From JBAPRR01 sp049281195 (GTDB lineage Bacteria; Actinomycetota; Acidimicrobiia; Acidimicrobiales; CAVXTF01): a stretch of DNA of 27,369 nt. Where the stretch lies: assembly GCA_049281195.1 (NCBI GenBank), contig JBAPRR010000286.1, positions 1-27,369 on the forward strand, read 5' to 3'. A model generated the notes under the pieces. The model made no database searches. It was not told the origin of the DNA and saw only the letters and a list, made by a program, of their open reading frames with translations. How positions within the stretch are numbered: position 1 is the stretch's first letter; every line of letters begins with the position of its first letter. Positions 1 to 8,488 of the stretch are shown here, in pieces. Made by a program: the position numbers and the translations under genes.

Positions 1-556
1 CGTGCTGGCACTTGTTTCCGACGATGCGTCCGACGTAGAGCCAATCGGTGGTCCAGGTTTCACGCTTGGCGCCCACCCGCGAGAACGCGGAATAGTCCGT
101 TCGAACCGGCAGCACCTCGGGCCGCCAGAATCCTGCTTGGAGCATCTCGCGGCGGTTGTAGTTCGATGCCGCCACTCCGACCAGGGCCCGGCGCGCAAGG
201 AGGTTCAGCTGATCGCGCCCCAGCCGGATGAAGTGCCGGAAGATCTCGTCTTTGAAATAACACTCCGGCGTCACGTTGTGGTACACCGCGACCACGGCGT
301 CCGGCAGATCGATGACCTCTTCGAAGTACTCACTGCCCAGTGAATGATGGACGAGCAGAAGGTTCTTTTCCGAGCCTTTGTACGAACGTACCGGCCGAAT
401 GCGGTCCTCGAGGCCGGCTGCGATGTGTTCGGCGAAGATCTCAGATCGGTATCCGAGGGCGCGAAGGTGCTCCTGGAGATGCAGCATCTGCTGCGTGATT
501 GCGTCCCCGAGCGCCGTTCCCGGATGGAACTGGTTGATCTCGTCGAAATGGGTCAT
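1..556 (-). CDS. GT4-type glycosyltransferase, N-terminal part (cut by left window edge)
   Basis: Reading the minus strand from an ATG at 556-554 gives 185 codons with no stop up to the window edge. The protein starts MTHFDEINQFHPGTALGDAI, then has LLLVHHSLGS, VVAVYHNVTPE and, at the edge, WLYVGRIVGNKCQ. This resembles the donor-domain entry of group 1 (GT4) glycosyltransferases, where a V-G-R-x-x-x-N-K-x-Q segment is common. The nucleotide-sugar-binding C-terminal half lies outside the window. The start codon overlaps the stop of the upstream methyltransferase gene (ATGA, 553-556), so the two are probably co-transcribed and translationally coupled. A role in cell-surface polysaccharide synthesis is inferred from family and neighbours; donor and acceptor sugars cannot be read from the sequence. 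Confidence 0.85.
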   Translation of the reverse strand, partial: MTHFDEINQFHPGTALGDAITQQMLHLQEHLRALGYRSEIFAEHIAAGLEDRIRPVRSYKGSEKNLLLVHHSLGSEYFEEVIDLPDAVVAVYHNVTPECYFKDEIFRHFIRLGRDQLNLLARRALVGVAASNYNRREMLQAGFWRPEVLPVRTDYSAFSRVGAKRETWTTDWLYVGRIVGNKCQH

Positions 557-1803
557 TTGGTCGCGACGATCACGTAATCCTGATAGCCGAACACGCTTCG
601 GACGAGATCCGCCACGGTCTTTCCGACGTCATCGTCGGGCAGGTCCGCGATCGCCGTCATGGCCGGATGCTCTGACAGCTCCACCAATTCAACCTTGGAA
701 AAGCCCACTTGCTCGCAAATGAATCTCAGCGTTTCCGGATGGACCGGTCTCACGTGAGAGGTGTCGGCGAAGAAGTGGTTGCCCAACGCGAACAGGCTTC
801 GCGGGTTGATCGTCTCCACGACGAGGACAGCACTGGTGATCAGTTTCCGGCGAGCGAGCTGCATCATCTCCTCTACCTCTGATGTCAGCATGTGCTCGAC
901 GACTTGAGCGCAGAAGATGCCTCTCAGAGACTCGTCCTCCGATCTCTTCAAAAACGAGATCCCGTCCTCCTGGAGCACCGGCAGGCCCTTTGATCGACAG
1001 GTGTCGATCATCTCCTGATTGATGTCGAGGCCGACCACGTCGTAGCCGGCCTCGATAAGGACCTGGAGCATCTCCCCGCGTCCGCAGCCGATGTCCACGA
1101 TCTGGCCGCTCCCATTCGGGTTCGGGAAAAACGAGACGTAGCGCTCCTGGGCTTGGCGCAACGACTCACTCGATCCCCGGCACCTGTCTTCGAATTCGGA
1201 GTAGTCGATGTGCACTCCACTGTGACCCGCCGCGTTCAGGCGCTCGAGCTCGCGATTGAAGTGGTCGAGACCCGTCTTATACGTTCCGAAATCGTTGATC
1301 AGTGAATCGACGTTGCGTTCAAGCGTGTCGCGTTCAGATCCCTGCTCCCTGCGGAACCGATTCAGTCGCTCGACTGCCGCGACGACCTGGAGCCGCAACT
1401 GCGTGTTCTGCCGCCTCAACTCCACCAGTTCGCGGTCTACCCGTTGCAACTCGTCGATGACGGCCATGGCGAAGTGAATGTTGTGGCCGTCATAGTTCTG
1501 CTGGACCTCGAAGCGCGGCTCGACGTACCAGTTCGTCAACTTCCGCACTACCTGCTTGGCCAGCTTGGTCGCTCGGCCGCGCGGAGTTTGAGGGTGCCCG
1601 AGGTCGGGTGGACGAAGCTCCGTGTGCAAAGCCTGCATGGGCGGAATCGGAGCGCGAACCGGGGGGACGGCGTCCTCCGTAGGTGCTCGCGAATCTGTCG
1701 AGAGCCCCGTTTCGGGGACCGCCTCGTCGATCCTCTTTACGAACTTGTCAACTCTTGCCACGAGATCGTCAGCAGCGATCACGTGCCCGTCTACGTCTAA
1801 CAC
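553..1803 (-). CDS. Coiled-coil class I SAM-dependent methyltransferase, probably for surface polysaccharide
   Basis: This 416-residue protein starts with GTG at 1803. The first ~110 residues are of low complexity and rich in Pro and charged residues. Residues ~115-195 are a predicted coiled coil (ELQRVDRELVELRRQNTQLR and following heptads). A Rossmann methyltransferase domain follows: motif I is VDIGCGRGEM near residue 234, followed by the acidic-loop segment VVGLDIN and AQVVEHM. Coiled coil plus methyltransferase recalls O-antigen chain-terminating enzymes of the WbdD kind, where the coiled coil acts as a length ruler; here that is an analogy, not a homology I could test. The second codon is TTA (1798-1800), rare in GC-rich actinobacteria. 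The gene overlaps the downstream glycosyltransferase by ATGA. The methyltransferase fold is certain; the substrate is not. Confidence 0.85.
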   Translation of the reverse strand: MLDVDGHVIAADDLVARVDKFVKRIDEAVPETGLSTDSRAPTEDAVPPVRAPIPPMQALHTELRPPDLGHPQTPRGRATKLAKQVVRKLTNWYVEPRFEVQQNYDGHNIHFAMAVIDELQRVDRELVELRRQNTQLRLQVVAAVERLNRFRREQGSERDTLERNVDSLINDFGTYKTGLDHFNRELERLNAAGHSGVHIDYSEFEDRCRGSSESLRQAQERYVSFFPNPNGSGQIVDIGCGRGEMLQVLIEAGYDVVGLDINQEMIDTCRSKGLPVLQEDGISFLKRSEDESLRGIFCAQVVEHMLTSEVEEMMQLARRKLITSAVLVVETINPRSLFALGNHFFADTSHVRPVHPETLRFICEQVGFSKVELVELSEHPAMTAIADLPDDDVGKTVADLVRSVFGYQDYVIVATK

Positions 1804-2029
1804 TGTTTCCCCTGCTCAAATGTCGGATTTGCGGCGGCTTTCCGTTGGGGCTCTCCCTCGACAGACAGTACCGGCTCGACAGGTCCTCCTGGCGTTAGGC
1901 CCTGGTAGCGCCTTTGGCCGTTTTGGCCGGGGACCGATCGTTACAATGACGCGCTGCCTAGGTCCGTTATTTCCGAGTATGGCTCCGAGCTGATCGATCT
2001 CGGGAACCGCGCGGCGCGTCAAAAACGTT
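1804..2029. other. Divergent intergenic region between methyltransferase and glycosyltransferase genes
   Basis: These 226 bases separate two divergently transcribed genes and must hold promoters for both directions. The only plausible plus-strand -10 box I see is TACAAT at 1942-1947, which would leave a leader of roughly 75 bases before the ATG at 2030. No convincing -35 box lies at 16-18 bases. The repeated TTTGGCC at 1913-1919 and 1922-1928 is a short direct repeat that could be an operator, but this is weak. I see no coding frame with a plausible start. Confidence 0.4.
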
Positions 2030-3622
2030 ATGGCTGAGGAGACTCCGAAACGAGCGGCGCTGGAGCGGGCGGCCGAACAAGCGGGGCTAGTGGGGCAACT
2101 GCCAGGAACGACGCGCGGTCGATTTGCAAAGAGGCTTTTGCTCCGGGCATTGCGTGGCTATACCCGACAACAGGCGGCGTTCAACCAATTGATCGTCGCT
2201 GCAGTGCAGGAGCAACCACCGATGGCCCCGAGCGTCGCCGAGGAGCTTTCCGATCGCCACGTCGACGTGTCGGCAATCCGGTCAGACCTGGTGGAGCAGA
2301 GTCTGCAGGTGGCGGAAATGCGCAACGAGATCGCCGGACTCAAAGAACTTGTCGCGGAGTGCGGTCGAACCGGATCCCTACAGATCGCCTCTCCCTCTCC
2401 CGACCCCGTGGCGGCGGAAGCTCCCGATCGGTCTTCTGAGCCCAAGTGGCCGGTGAATGTGTTCGGCGACTGGGCCGCCACAACCGGTCTGGCGGAAGCG
2501 GCACGCCGGTTGGTCGTGGCTATGGACAAAGCCGGATACGAGTTGAGCGTCGGAACCATCGCCTCCGGAGCCCCGAGGGACGAAAAGAGGATCCCGAGGG
2601 TCATCCTCGACGCCGACGATTCGAGGCCTTACGGGATCGACATCTGGATGTTGAACATCAACGAGTTCGCGGGCATCTCCGATGACGTGATCCAGCCACG
2701 GGGACGAAAGAACTACACCATCGCCACGTGGTACTGGGAGCTTCCGACGTTCCCCGACCACCTGGTTCCCCAGATGGCTCGCGTCGACGAGATCTGGGTG
2801 GCGACCAGGTTCGTTCAAGCGGCCTTCAAAAGAGCCACCAAGGTTCCGGTGTATGTCGTACCGGCCATCGTCCCCGAGCTCGACAGAAGCGGGAAGACCC
2901 GCGCCGACTTCGGGCTTGACGAAGACGAAGTGGTGTTCCTGTTCAGCTTCGACGTGAACTCGATCGTGGCAAGAAAGAATCCCGGAGCTTTCGTCGACGC
3001 GTTCGCGCGGGCTTTTCGATCGACCTTTCAGGGCGAATCGGGGAATGTACCGAGAACGCGTCTCGTGATGAAGGTGGTGAACCTGCACCGCAGACCCGAT
3101 GTCGATCGGTGGTTACGGCAGGCCGTCTCTGAAGTGGGCGGTGTTCTCATCGATAAGGACATGGACCATGACGAGTTGATGGATCTCTTCTCGTGCGCCG
3201 ACGTTTACGTATCGCTTCATCGGTCCGAGGGTTTCGGGTTCGGCATCGCCGAGGCCATGGCACTCGGAAAACCGGTGATAGCTACCGCGTACTCAGGGAA
3301 CCTCGATTATGCGACGTCGGGGAACAGCTGCCAGGTGAGCTACAGGATCACAGAGATCACGAGCGCGGACCACGTCTTCAATCAGGAGGCGTCCGGGGTG
3401 TACCAGGTCGGTTCACTGTGGGCCGACGCAGATGTGGAACAGGCCGCACGGTGGATGCGGCTGCTGGCGTCGGACCCGGAGCTTCGCACGCGCATCGGGG
3501 AGGCCGGCCGGCTGACCATCAGGGGTGAGTATTCGGCCCAGGCCGCGATCGAAACCGTGAACCGGAGGCTCGACGAGATCGGACGAGATCGTCTCGCCGA
3601 CTCCGGGACCGTGGATCCGTGA
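2030..3622 (+). CDS. GT4-type glycosyltransferase with N-terminal coiled-coil extension
   Basis: This 530-residue protein has an N-terminal ~135-residue extension including a likely coiled coil (residues ~75-115) and a Pro/Ser-rich linker. A glycosyltransferase region follows. It contains GDWAATTGLAEAARRL, a Y-T-I-A-T-W-Y-W-E-L-P segment, SFDVNSIVARKNP, and the retaining-GT E-x7-E motif at E400-E408 within HRSEGFGFGIAEAMALGKPV. The last segment is the usual nucleotide-sugar-binding signature of GT-B group 1 enzymes. The same blocks recur in the same order in the C-terminal half of the protein encoded at 13514-16078, so the two are paralogues. One TTA codon lies at 3113-3115. No Shine-Dalgarno site precedes the ATG. 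The likely role is addition of a sugar to a surface glycan with the neighbouring methyltransferase and glycosyltransferase; the exact linkage is unknown. Confidence 0.9.
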   Translation: MAEETPKRAALERAAEQAGLVGQLPGTTRGRFAKRLLLRALRGYTRQQAAFNQLIVAAVQEQPPMAPSVAEELSDRHVDVSAIRSDLVEQSLQVAEMRNEIAGLKELVAECGRTGSLQIASPSPDPVAAEAPDRSSEPKWPVNVFGDWAATTGLAEAARRLVVAMDKAGYELSVGTIASGAPRDEKRIPRVILDADDSRPYGIDIWMLNINEFAGISDDVIQPRGRKNYTIATWYWELPTFPDHLVPQMARVDEIWVATRFVQAAFKRATKVPVYVVPAIVPELDRSGKTRADFGLDEDEVVFLFSFDVNSIVARKNPGAFVDAFARAFRSTFQGESGNVPRTRLVMKVVNLHRRPDVDRWLRQAVSEVGGVLIDKDMDHDELMDLFSCADVYVSLHRSEGFGFGIAEAMALGKPVIATAYSGNLDYATSGNSCQVSYRITEITSADHVFNQEASGVYQVGSLWADADVEQAARWMRLLASDPELRTRIGEAGRLTIRGEYSAQAAIETVNRRLDEIGRDRLADSGTVDP

Positions 3623-3644
3623 CTGTCTAGATACGGCCCGTCGA

Positions 3645-3650
3645 TACCCT
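3645..3650 (+). promoter_or_regulatory. -10 box of a probable leaderless promoter for mfd
   Basis: TACCCT is separated from the GTG at 3657 by exactly 6 bases. If transcription starts one spacing after the -10 box, the first transcribed base is the first base of the start codon. There is no Shine-Dalgarno sequence, which supports leaderless translation. No good -35 box is visible. Confidence 0.5.
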
Positions 3651-3656
3651 GGAACT

Positions 3657-6600
3657 GTGAGCCTCCGGTCCCTCCCGTCACTGCTTCTGCGCGATCCAAC
3701 GCTCGTGGCCGCGGTCGAAGGTGCCCAGCCGGTGCTCACGGTTCCCGCGGTAGCCCTCTCCTTCTTCGTAGCTGCGCTTTCGTCAGCGGCAACCCGAAAG
3801 CCGCTTCTCGTTGTTACGCCGACCGCGTCTGACGCCGAGCGCCTGGCACACGACCTTCGCGCCTTGGTGCAACCCAACGAGGTAGAGCTCTTCCCGGCCT
3901 GGGACACGCTGCCCTTCGAACGGGTGAGCCCGGAAGTCCAGACCATGGGACAGCGCCTGCGCCTGCTGTGGCGGCTCGGAGCGGGTGACCATGATGGTCA
4001 CCCGGCCGGCGCCTCGGGCGCGGCACAGGCCCCAACGGGTCCTGTCGGGGACGAGCGGCAGATCCCCGCCATCGTCATCGCACCGATGCGCTCGGTGCTG
4101 CAGATCCTCCCTCCGAACCTGGGCGCGGCGACCCCGATCACAGTTGCCGCCGGCGACCGCGTCGACCAACACGACCTCGTAGCTCGTCTGGTCGAGATGG
4201 GCTACCGCAGGGAGTACCAGGTCGAGCACGTCGGTGAGGTGGCGGTGCGAGGGGGAATCGTCGACGTGTTCCCGTCGACCGCCGAAATGCCTGTTCGCAT
4301 CGATCTGTGGGGTGACGAGGTCGACCGCCTCACCTCGTTCGACCCGAGTGATCAGCGATCGGTCGAAACGATCGGAAACGCTGTCATCTTCGGATGCCGG
4401 GAGCTGGTCTCTACCGAGGCCCTGCGGGACCGGGCGACGGCGCTCGTGGGATCGGAACCCTGGGGCCGGGCTCACTGGGACCGCCTCGCCGACGGCCAAT
4501 CGTTCGACGGGATGGAGTCGTGGCTCCCGTGGCTAAACGACGACCCGTCGTTGCTTCCTGATTTTCTGGGTGACGAGGCGCAGGTCATCGTCGTAGAGCC
4601 GAGAAGGGCGAGGGATCGGGCAGCCGAGCTGGCGGACGACGAGGCCGCCCTGGCCCAGGCCCTGGCTCAGACCTGGGGGGCCGATCACCGGACCGATTCG
4701 GAGGAACCGGGGTCATCGGCAAACGGCGCAGAAGACGACGATTCGAATTCGCCCTTCCCCCGCTTGCACGTCTCTTTTGATCGACTGTTCGCCCGCTGCA
4801 GGGCGCCTGTGATGTCGGTGGTGTCGGTTCCAGAAGGCCCCGACACTCCCGAGTTGGCCGCCCGGGGATGGACATCTGCGCCAGGAGACCGTTCTGAGCT
4901 GGTGCTTCAGTTGTCGCGCCTTGTAAACGACGGCTTCAGCGTCACCGTGTGCGTGTCGAGCGAAGGCGGCGCAAAGCGCATGGTGGATCTTCTGGCTCAA
5001 GAAGGCGCCGTAGCGGCCTTCGGGTCCGACGACGCCGTCCTCGCCCTTCCCGGCCTCCACGTGGCCGTGAGTGAGTTGGATCAGGGATTCGTCGTTTCCG
5101 GGGCCAAGGTCGCAGTGCTGACCGAGCAGGACATGACGGGCCGGCGCCGGGCTCACCGCGCTCCGAAGGCGAGGGCGCGGGCCACCGACGGTTTCTTCGA
5201 CGATCTGGCGCCCGGTGACTACGTAGTGCACCGCCAGCACGGTGTGGCCAAGTACACCGGCATGGTCACGCGGACAGTCAACGGCGCGTCACGTGACTAC
5301 CTCCTGCTCGAGTACCGCGGCGACGACAAGCTCTACATCCCGACCGATCAGATCGACTCGCTGACGCCTTACAGCGGCGGCGAGTCGCCGACCTTGAACA
5401 AGCTCGGCGGAAACGACTGGCAGAGAACCCGGGCCAAGGCCCGTGCGGCCGTCGAGCAGATCGCCCGCGAGCTGGTGCAGCTCTACCGGGCGCGACTGGT
5501 GGTCACCGGTCACGCCTTCAGCCCCGACACTCCGTGGCAGCTCGAGGTGGAGGACGCGTTCGGCTTTGTCGAGACGCCCGACCAGCTCAAAGCGATCGAA
5601 GAAGTGAAGGTCGACATGGAGACGCCCACTCCGATGGACCGGCTGGTGTGCGGCGACGTCGGGTTCGGGAAGACCGAAGTGGCTGTCCGGGCTGCCTTCA
5701 AGGCGGTGCAGGACGGAAAGCAGGTCGCCATCTTGGTGCCGACCACGCTTCTCGCCCAACAGCACATGCAGACGTTCAGCGATCGTTACCGATCGATGCC
5801 GATCAAGGTGGCGATGCTTTCGCGGTTCCTCACGCCGCCACAGGCGAAGGAAGTGATCGCGGGACTGGCTGACGGTTCCATCGACGTGGTCATAGGGACC
5901 CACCGCCTCCTCACGGCGGGGATCAAGTTCAAGGACCTCGGTCTGTTGGTCGTCGACGAGGAACAGCGCTTCGGGGTCAGCCACAAAGAAGCCGTGAAGG
6001 CAATGGCTACGGGCGTGGACGTGCTGACCCTCACCGCGAGCCCGATACCCCGAACTCTCGAGATGGCACTGACAGGTATTCGCGACCTGTCGCTTATCAA
6101 CACACCTCCTATGGCACGCCAACCGATCCTGACCTACGTGGGGGAATTCGAAGAGGCTGCGGTGGTCGAAGCGATCCGGCGCGAGCTGTTGCGGGAGGGC
6201 CAGGTCTTCTACGTCCACAACTGGGTGCAGAACATCGATTCGGTCGCCGAACGCCTGCGTTTTCTCGTTCCCGAGGCCCGGGTGGCGGTGGCGCACGGTC
6301 AGATGGACGAGGGAACGCTCGAGCAGGTCGTGGTGGACTTCTGGGAGCGGCGCTTCGACGTGCTCGTGTGCACCACGATCATCGAGTCGGGCATAGACAT
6401 GCCCACCGTCAACACCCTGGTCGTGGATCGTGCCGATCGTCTCGGCCTCGGGCAGCTCCACCAGTTGCGAGGTCGCGTCGGACGAGCGGGCCAGCGTGCG
6501 TACGCGTACCTGCTGCATCCGCGGGACAAGGTCCTGAGCGAGGCCGCATACGAGCGACTCCGCACCATCGGGGAGCACACAGAGCTCGGCAGTGGCTTCA

Positions 6601-7247
6601 AGATCGCCATGCGCGACCTCGAGATCCGAGGAGCCGGGAACCTGTTGGGAAGAGACCAGTCTGGGCACATCGCCGCGGTCGGTTACGACCTCTACGTGCA
6701 GCTGGTGGCGGAAGCGGTCGCCGAGCTCAAAGGTGAGCCCATCCGCCAGCCGATCGAGATCTCCATCGACGTGCCGTCAGATGCCCACCTTCCGGCCAGC
6801 TATGTGGAACGTGAGGACCTGCGCCTCGAGGCTTACCGGCGCCTGGCGCAGGTCGCCACGCACGAGGAGGTCGACGACATCCGCTCGGAGTGGGTGGACC
6901 GCTTCGGGCCGCCCCCCGAGCCGGCCGAGGGCCTGTTGGCGGTGGCACGCTTGCGCGTCGAGTGCATCAGGACCGGCGTAACCGAGGTGACGGTCACACC
7001 TCTACGGGTGGGACAGACCGGTCCGGGGTCGAGGCTGGCGACCAGCTTCGGTCCGAGGCCTCTCGTGGCCCGGATCTCGCCGCTTCAGCTGCAGATGAGC
7101 TCCCAGGTGCGCCTGAAAAGGCTCCATCCCGATGCCATCTGGAAGGAGACCGCAACCCAGCTCATCATCGGGATCTCCGGCTCCGAGGACCCGGCGGTCC
7201 AGGTGGCGTCGATCCTGCGTGACCTGGTCCCTCCCGAGTCCGGCTGA
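3657..7247 (+). CDS. mfd: Transcription-repair coupling factor Mfd
   Basis: This 1196-residue protein has the usual length and layout of Mfd, the DNA translocase that removes RNA polymerase stalled at lesions and recruits UvrA. The N-terminal ~480 residues contain the UvrB-like segments (LFPAWDTLPFERVSPE; GGIVDVFP). The RNA-polymerase-interacting domain starts near residue 512 (DYVVHRQHGVAKYTG). The RecG-like motor has Walker A GDVGFGKTE at 666-674, DEEQ at 767-770, TLTASPIPRTLEMAL and the QLRGRVGR motif VI. A C-terminal TRCF domain follows. Two family-variable insertions stand out: a Gly/Pro/Ala-rich one near residues 105-140 and an acidic one near 345-365. The GTG start is supported by the -10 box 6 bases upstream. 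The gene heads a block conserved in actinobacteria. Confidence 0.98.
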   Translation: MSLRSLPSLLLRDPTLVAAVEGAQPVLTVPAVALSFFVAALSSAATRKPLLVVTPTASDAERLAHDLRALVQPNEVELFPAWDTLPFERVSPEVQTMGQRLRLLWRLGAGDHDGHPAGASGAAQAPTGPVGDERQIPAIVIAPMRSVLQILPPNLGAATPITVAAGDRVDQHDLVARLVEMGYRREYQVEHVGEVAVRGGIVDVFPSTAEMPVRIDLWGDEVDRLTSFDPSDQRSVETIGNAVIFGCRELVSTEALRDRATALVGSEPWGRAHWDRLADGQSFDGMESWLPWLNDDPSLLPDFLGDEAQVIVVEPRRARDRAAELADDEAALAQALAQTWGADHRTDSEEPGSSANGAEDDDSNSPFPRLHVSFDRLFARCRAPVMSVVSVPEGPDTPELAARGWTSAPGDRSELVLQLSRLVNDGFSVTVCVSSEGGAKRMVDLLAQEGAVAAFGSDDAVLALPGLHVAVSELDQGFVVSGAKVAVLTEQDMTGRRRAHRAPKARARATDGFFDDLAPGDYVVHRQHGVAKYTGMVTRTVNGASRDYLLLEYRGDDKLYIPTDQIDSLTPYSGGESPTLNKLGGNDWQRTRAKARAAVEQIARELVQLYRARLVVTGHAFSPDTPWQLEVEDAFGFVETPDQLKAIEEVKVDMETPTPMDRLVCGDVGFGKTEVAVRAAFKAVQDGKQVAILVPTTLLAQQHMQTFSDRYRSMPIKVAMLSRFLTPPQAKEVIAGLADGSIDVVIGTHRLLTAGIKFKDLGLLVVDEEQRFGVSHKEAVKAMATGVDVLTLTASPIPRTLEMALTGIRDLSLINTPPMARQPILTYVGEFEEAAVVEAIRRELLREGQVFYVHNWVQNIDSVAERLRFLVPEARVAVAHGQMDEGTLEQVVVDFWERRFDVLVCTTIIESGIDMPTVNTLVVDRADRLGLGQLHQLRGRVGRAGQRAYAYLLHPRDKVLSEAAYERLRTIGEHTELGSGFKIAMRDLEIRGAGNLLGRDQSGHIAAVGYDLYVQLVAEAVAELKGEPIRQPIEISIDVPSDAHLPASYVEREDLRLEAYRRLAQVATHEEVDDIRSEWVDRFGPPPEPAEGLLAVARLRVECIRTGVTEVTVTPLRVGQTGPGSRLATSFGPRPLVARISPLQLQMSSQVRLKRLHPDAIWKETATQLIIGISGSEDPAVQVASILRDLVPPESG

Positions 7248-7310
7248 GGGGCCGAACCGGTTCGAGCCGCCGGTCGTTGCTTAGGACTTGCTGTGGCTTT
7301 CGCCCCTCAG
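7244..7310 (+). other. Inverted repeat after mfd, possible weak terminator or spacer structure
   Basis: CTGAGGGGC at 7244-7252, overlapping the mfd stop, is an exact reverse complement of GCCCCTCAG at 7302-7310. Between them is a perfect 10-base palindrome, GAACCGGTTC, at 7254-7263. No T-run follows, so this is not a classical intrinsic terminator. It could be a Rho-independent-like structure lacking a U tract, or chance in GC-rich DNA. Confidence 0.25.
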
Positions 7311-7344
7311 GGCCCTGCGCAGGTGGGGGTGTCGACCAGGCCGG

Positions 7345-7350
7345 TAGCAT
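7345..7350 (+). promoter_or_regulatory. -10 box upstream of the lipoprotein gene
   Basis: TAGCAT lies 9 bases before the GTG at 7360. The leader would be 0-3 bases long. No Shine-Dalgarno sequence is present. This suggests the lipoprotein-mazG pair has its own promoter apart from mfd. Confidence 0.45.
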
Positions 7351-7359
7351 GCCCCGTTC

Positions 7360-8469
7360 GTGAGACGAATAGCAGTCGTTGTGGTCCTCGGGGCGGTGGC
7401 CGCCTCGCTTTCAGCGTGCAATTGGACGCCTCCGGCAGCCACGGTGAACGGGACCCAGATCTCGGAATCGGGGTTCCAGAACCAGCTGAACCTGGTGTCG
7501 AAGAACTCAGACGTGCGGTGCGCCCTCGAGCTGCTGGCCAGCAAGAAGATTCCGGCGCAGGGCGCGGCCACTTCCACAGTGCCGACCGAGGAGGCAGACG
7601 CCGAGCTGACACAGCTCATCCAGAGCGACGTGTACAACCAGGAGCTCGGCCGCCTGCACGCTCCGGTGAACGCCACATTCTTGAGCTACGCGCGCACCGA
7701 TCTTCCCAATGACCTGACTCCGGCAACGGGATCCTCCCCCTGTGGTCAGACCGGTCAGACCCTTGTGGCAGGGTTGCCGAGCTGGTTCGTGAATCAACTG
7801 GTCACGCAGCTCGCCGACGAAGAGAGGCTGGTGTCGGTTGTCGGCCATGTGAATCTCGGTCCGAAGGGTGTCGACGCGTTCTATCTCGCCAATCCCAACG
7901 ACTTCCGCTATCTGTGTCTCGATGCGCTCGCCACCTCGACGCAGGCGGAGGCCACCACCGACTACCAGAAGATCAAGGGCGGGGCGAGCTTCTCGAGCAT
8001 CGCCGAGTCGTCGTCTTTGAACGCCGATCTGGCGCAGTACGGATTCAGCGCGAACGGTGCATACGAGCAGTGCGAGCCACTGGCCTACATAGGTGACGAT
8101 CAGCCCAACTGGGCGGGCGCCCTCAACGATGTGAGCCTCGACCAAGACGTGGTAGCTCCACCCTTCGACGACTCATCTCAGGTCGACAACGGAGGAACTG
8201 ACGACTGGGTGGTCCTCGAGATCACCAAGAAGGAGACAGAGCCGCTCAACACGACGTTGTCGAACGAGATCCGCGACTACATCATCCACGAGAATCTCGC
8301 TGTTCTCGTAAATGAGCAGTCCAAGTTGTTCAAGAGCGCCTCGGTCACCGTCAACCCTCAGTTCGGTGCGTGGAAGCCGAACAAGAACGGCATCCTCTCC
8401 GAGGTGGCACCACCCAATGCGCCTGTGGCCGCCTACGCCTTGAACCCGGGCGTCGACGGCTCGTCCTAA
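7360..8469 (+). CDS. Secreted lipoprotein, SurA/PrsA-like peptidyl-prolyl isomerase (foldase)
   Basis: This 369-residue protein begins with a short lipoprotein signal peptide. It has two Arg, a hydrophobic stretch, and lipobox L-S-A-C with the lipidated Cys at residue 20. Next comes a SurA-N-type segment (ATVNGTQISESGFQNQL) usual at the mature N-terminus of SurA/PrsA chaperones. Residues ~185-290 resemble a parvulin (PpiC) domain: a long x-Y-x-K-I-K-G-G-A-S-F-S-S-I-A segment and a terminal DDWVVLEITKKE strand. The parvulin domain is divergent and may lack isomerase activity. It would sit on the outer face of the membrane and help fold exported proteins. Mycobacteria have the lipoprotein gene lpqU between mazG and eno; whether this is a positional analogue is unclear. 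It is followed 19 bases later by mazG. Confidence 0.8.
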   Translation: MRRIAVVVVLGAVAASLSACNWTPPAATVNGTQISESGFQNQLNLVSKNSDVRCALELLASKKIPAQGAATSTVPTEEADAELTQLIQSDVYNQELGRLHAPVNATFLSYARTDLPNDLTPATGSSPCGQTGQTLVAGLPSWFVNQLVTQLADEERLVSVVGHVNLGPKGVDAFYLANPNDFRYLCLDALATSTQAEATTDYQKIKGGASFSSIAESSSLNADLAQYGFSANGAYEQCEPLAYIGDDQPNWAGALNDVSLDQDVVAPPFDDSSQVDNGGTDDWVVLEITKKETEPLNTTLSNEIRDYIIHENLAVLVNEQSKLFKSASVTVNPQFGAWKPNKNGILSEVAPPNAPVAAYALNPGVDGSS

Positions 8470-8488
8470 CCGGACCTCGTCAAAAGCG

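Noticed and set aside
5289..6668. 459-codon open frame on the minus strand
   Set aside because: It lies wholly antisense to the conserved Mfd motor domain. Its translation is rich in His, Arg and Asp without domains, typical of the mirror frame of GC-rich genes.
7254..7263. Perfect palindrome GAACCGGTTC as a regulator binding site
   Set aside because: A single copy just after mfd, not near a promoter element; palindromes of this length arise often in GC-rich DNA. Kept only as part of the inverted repeat entry.
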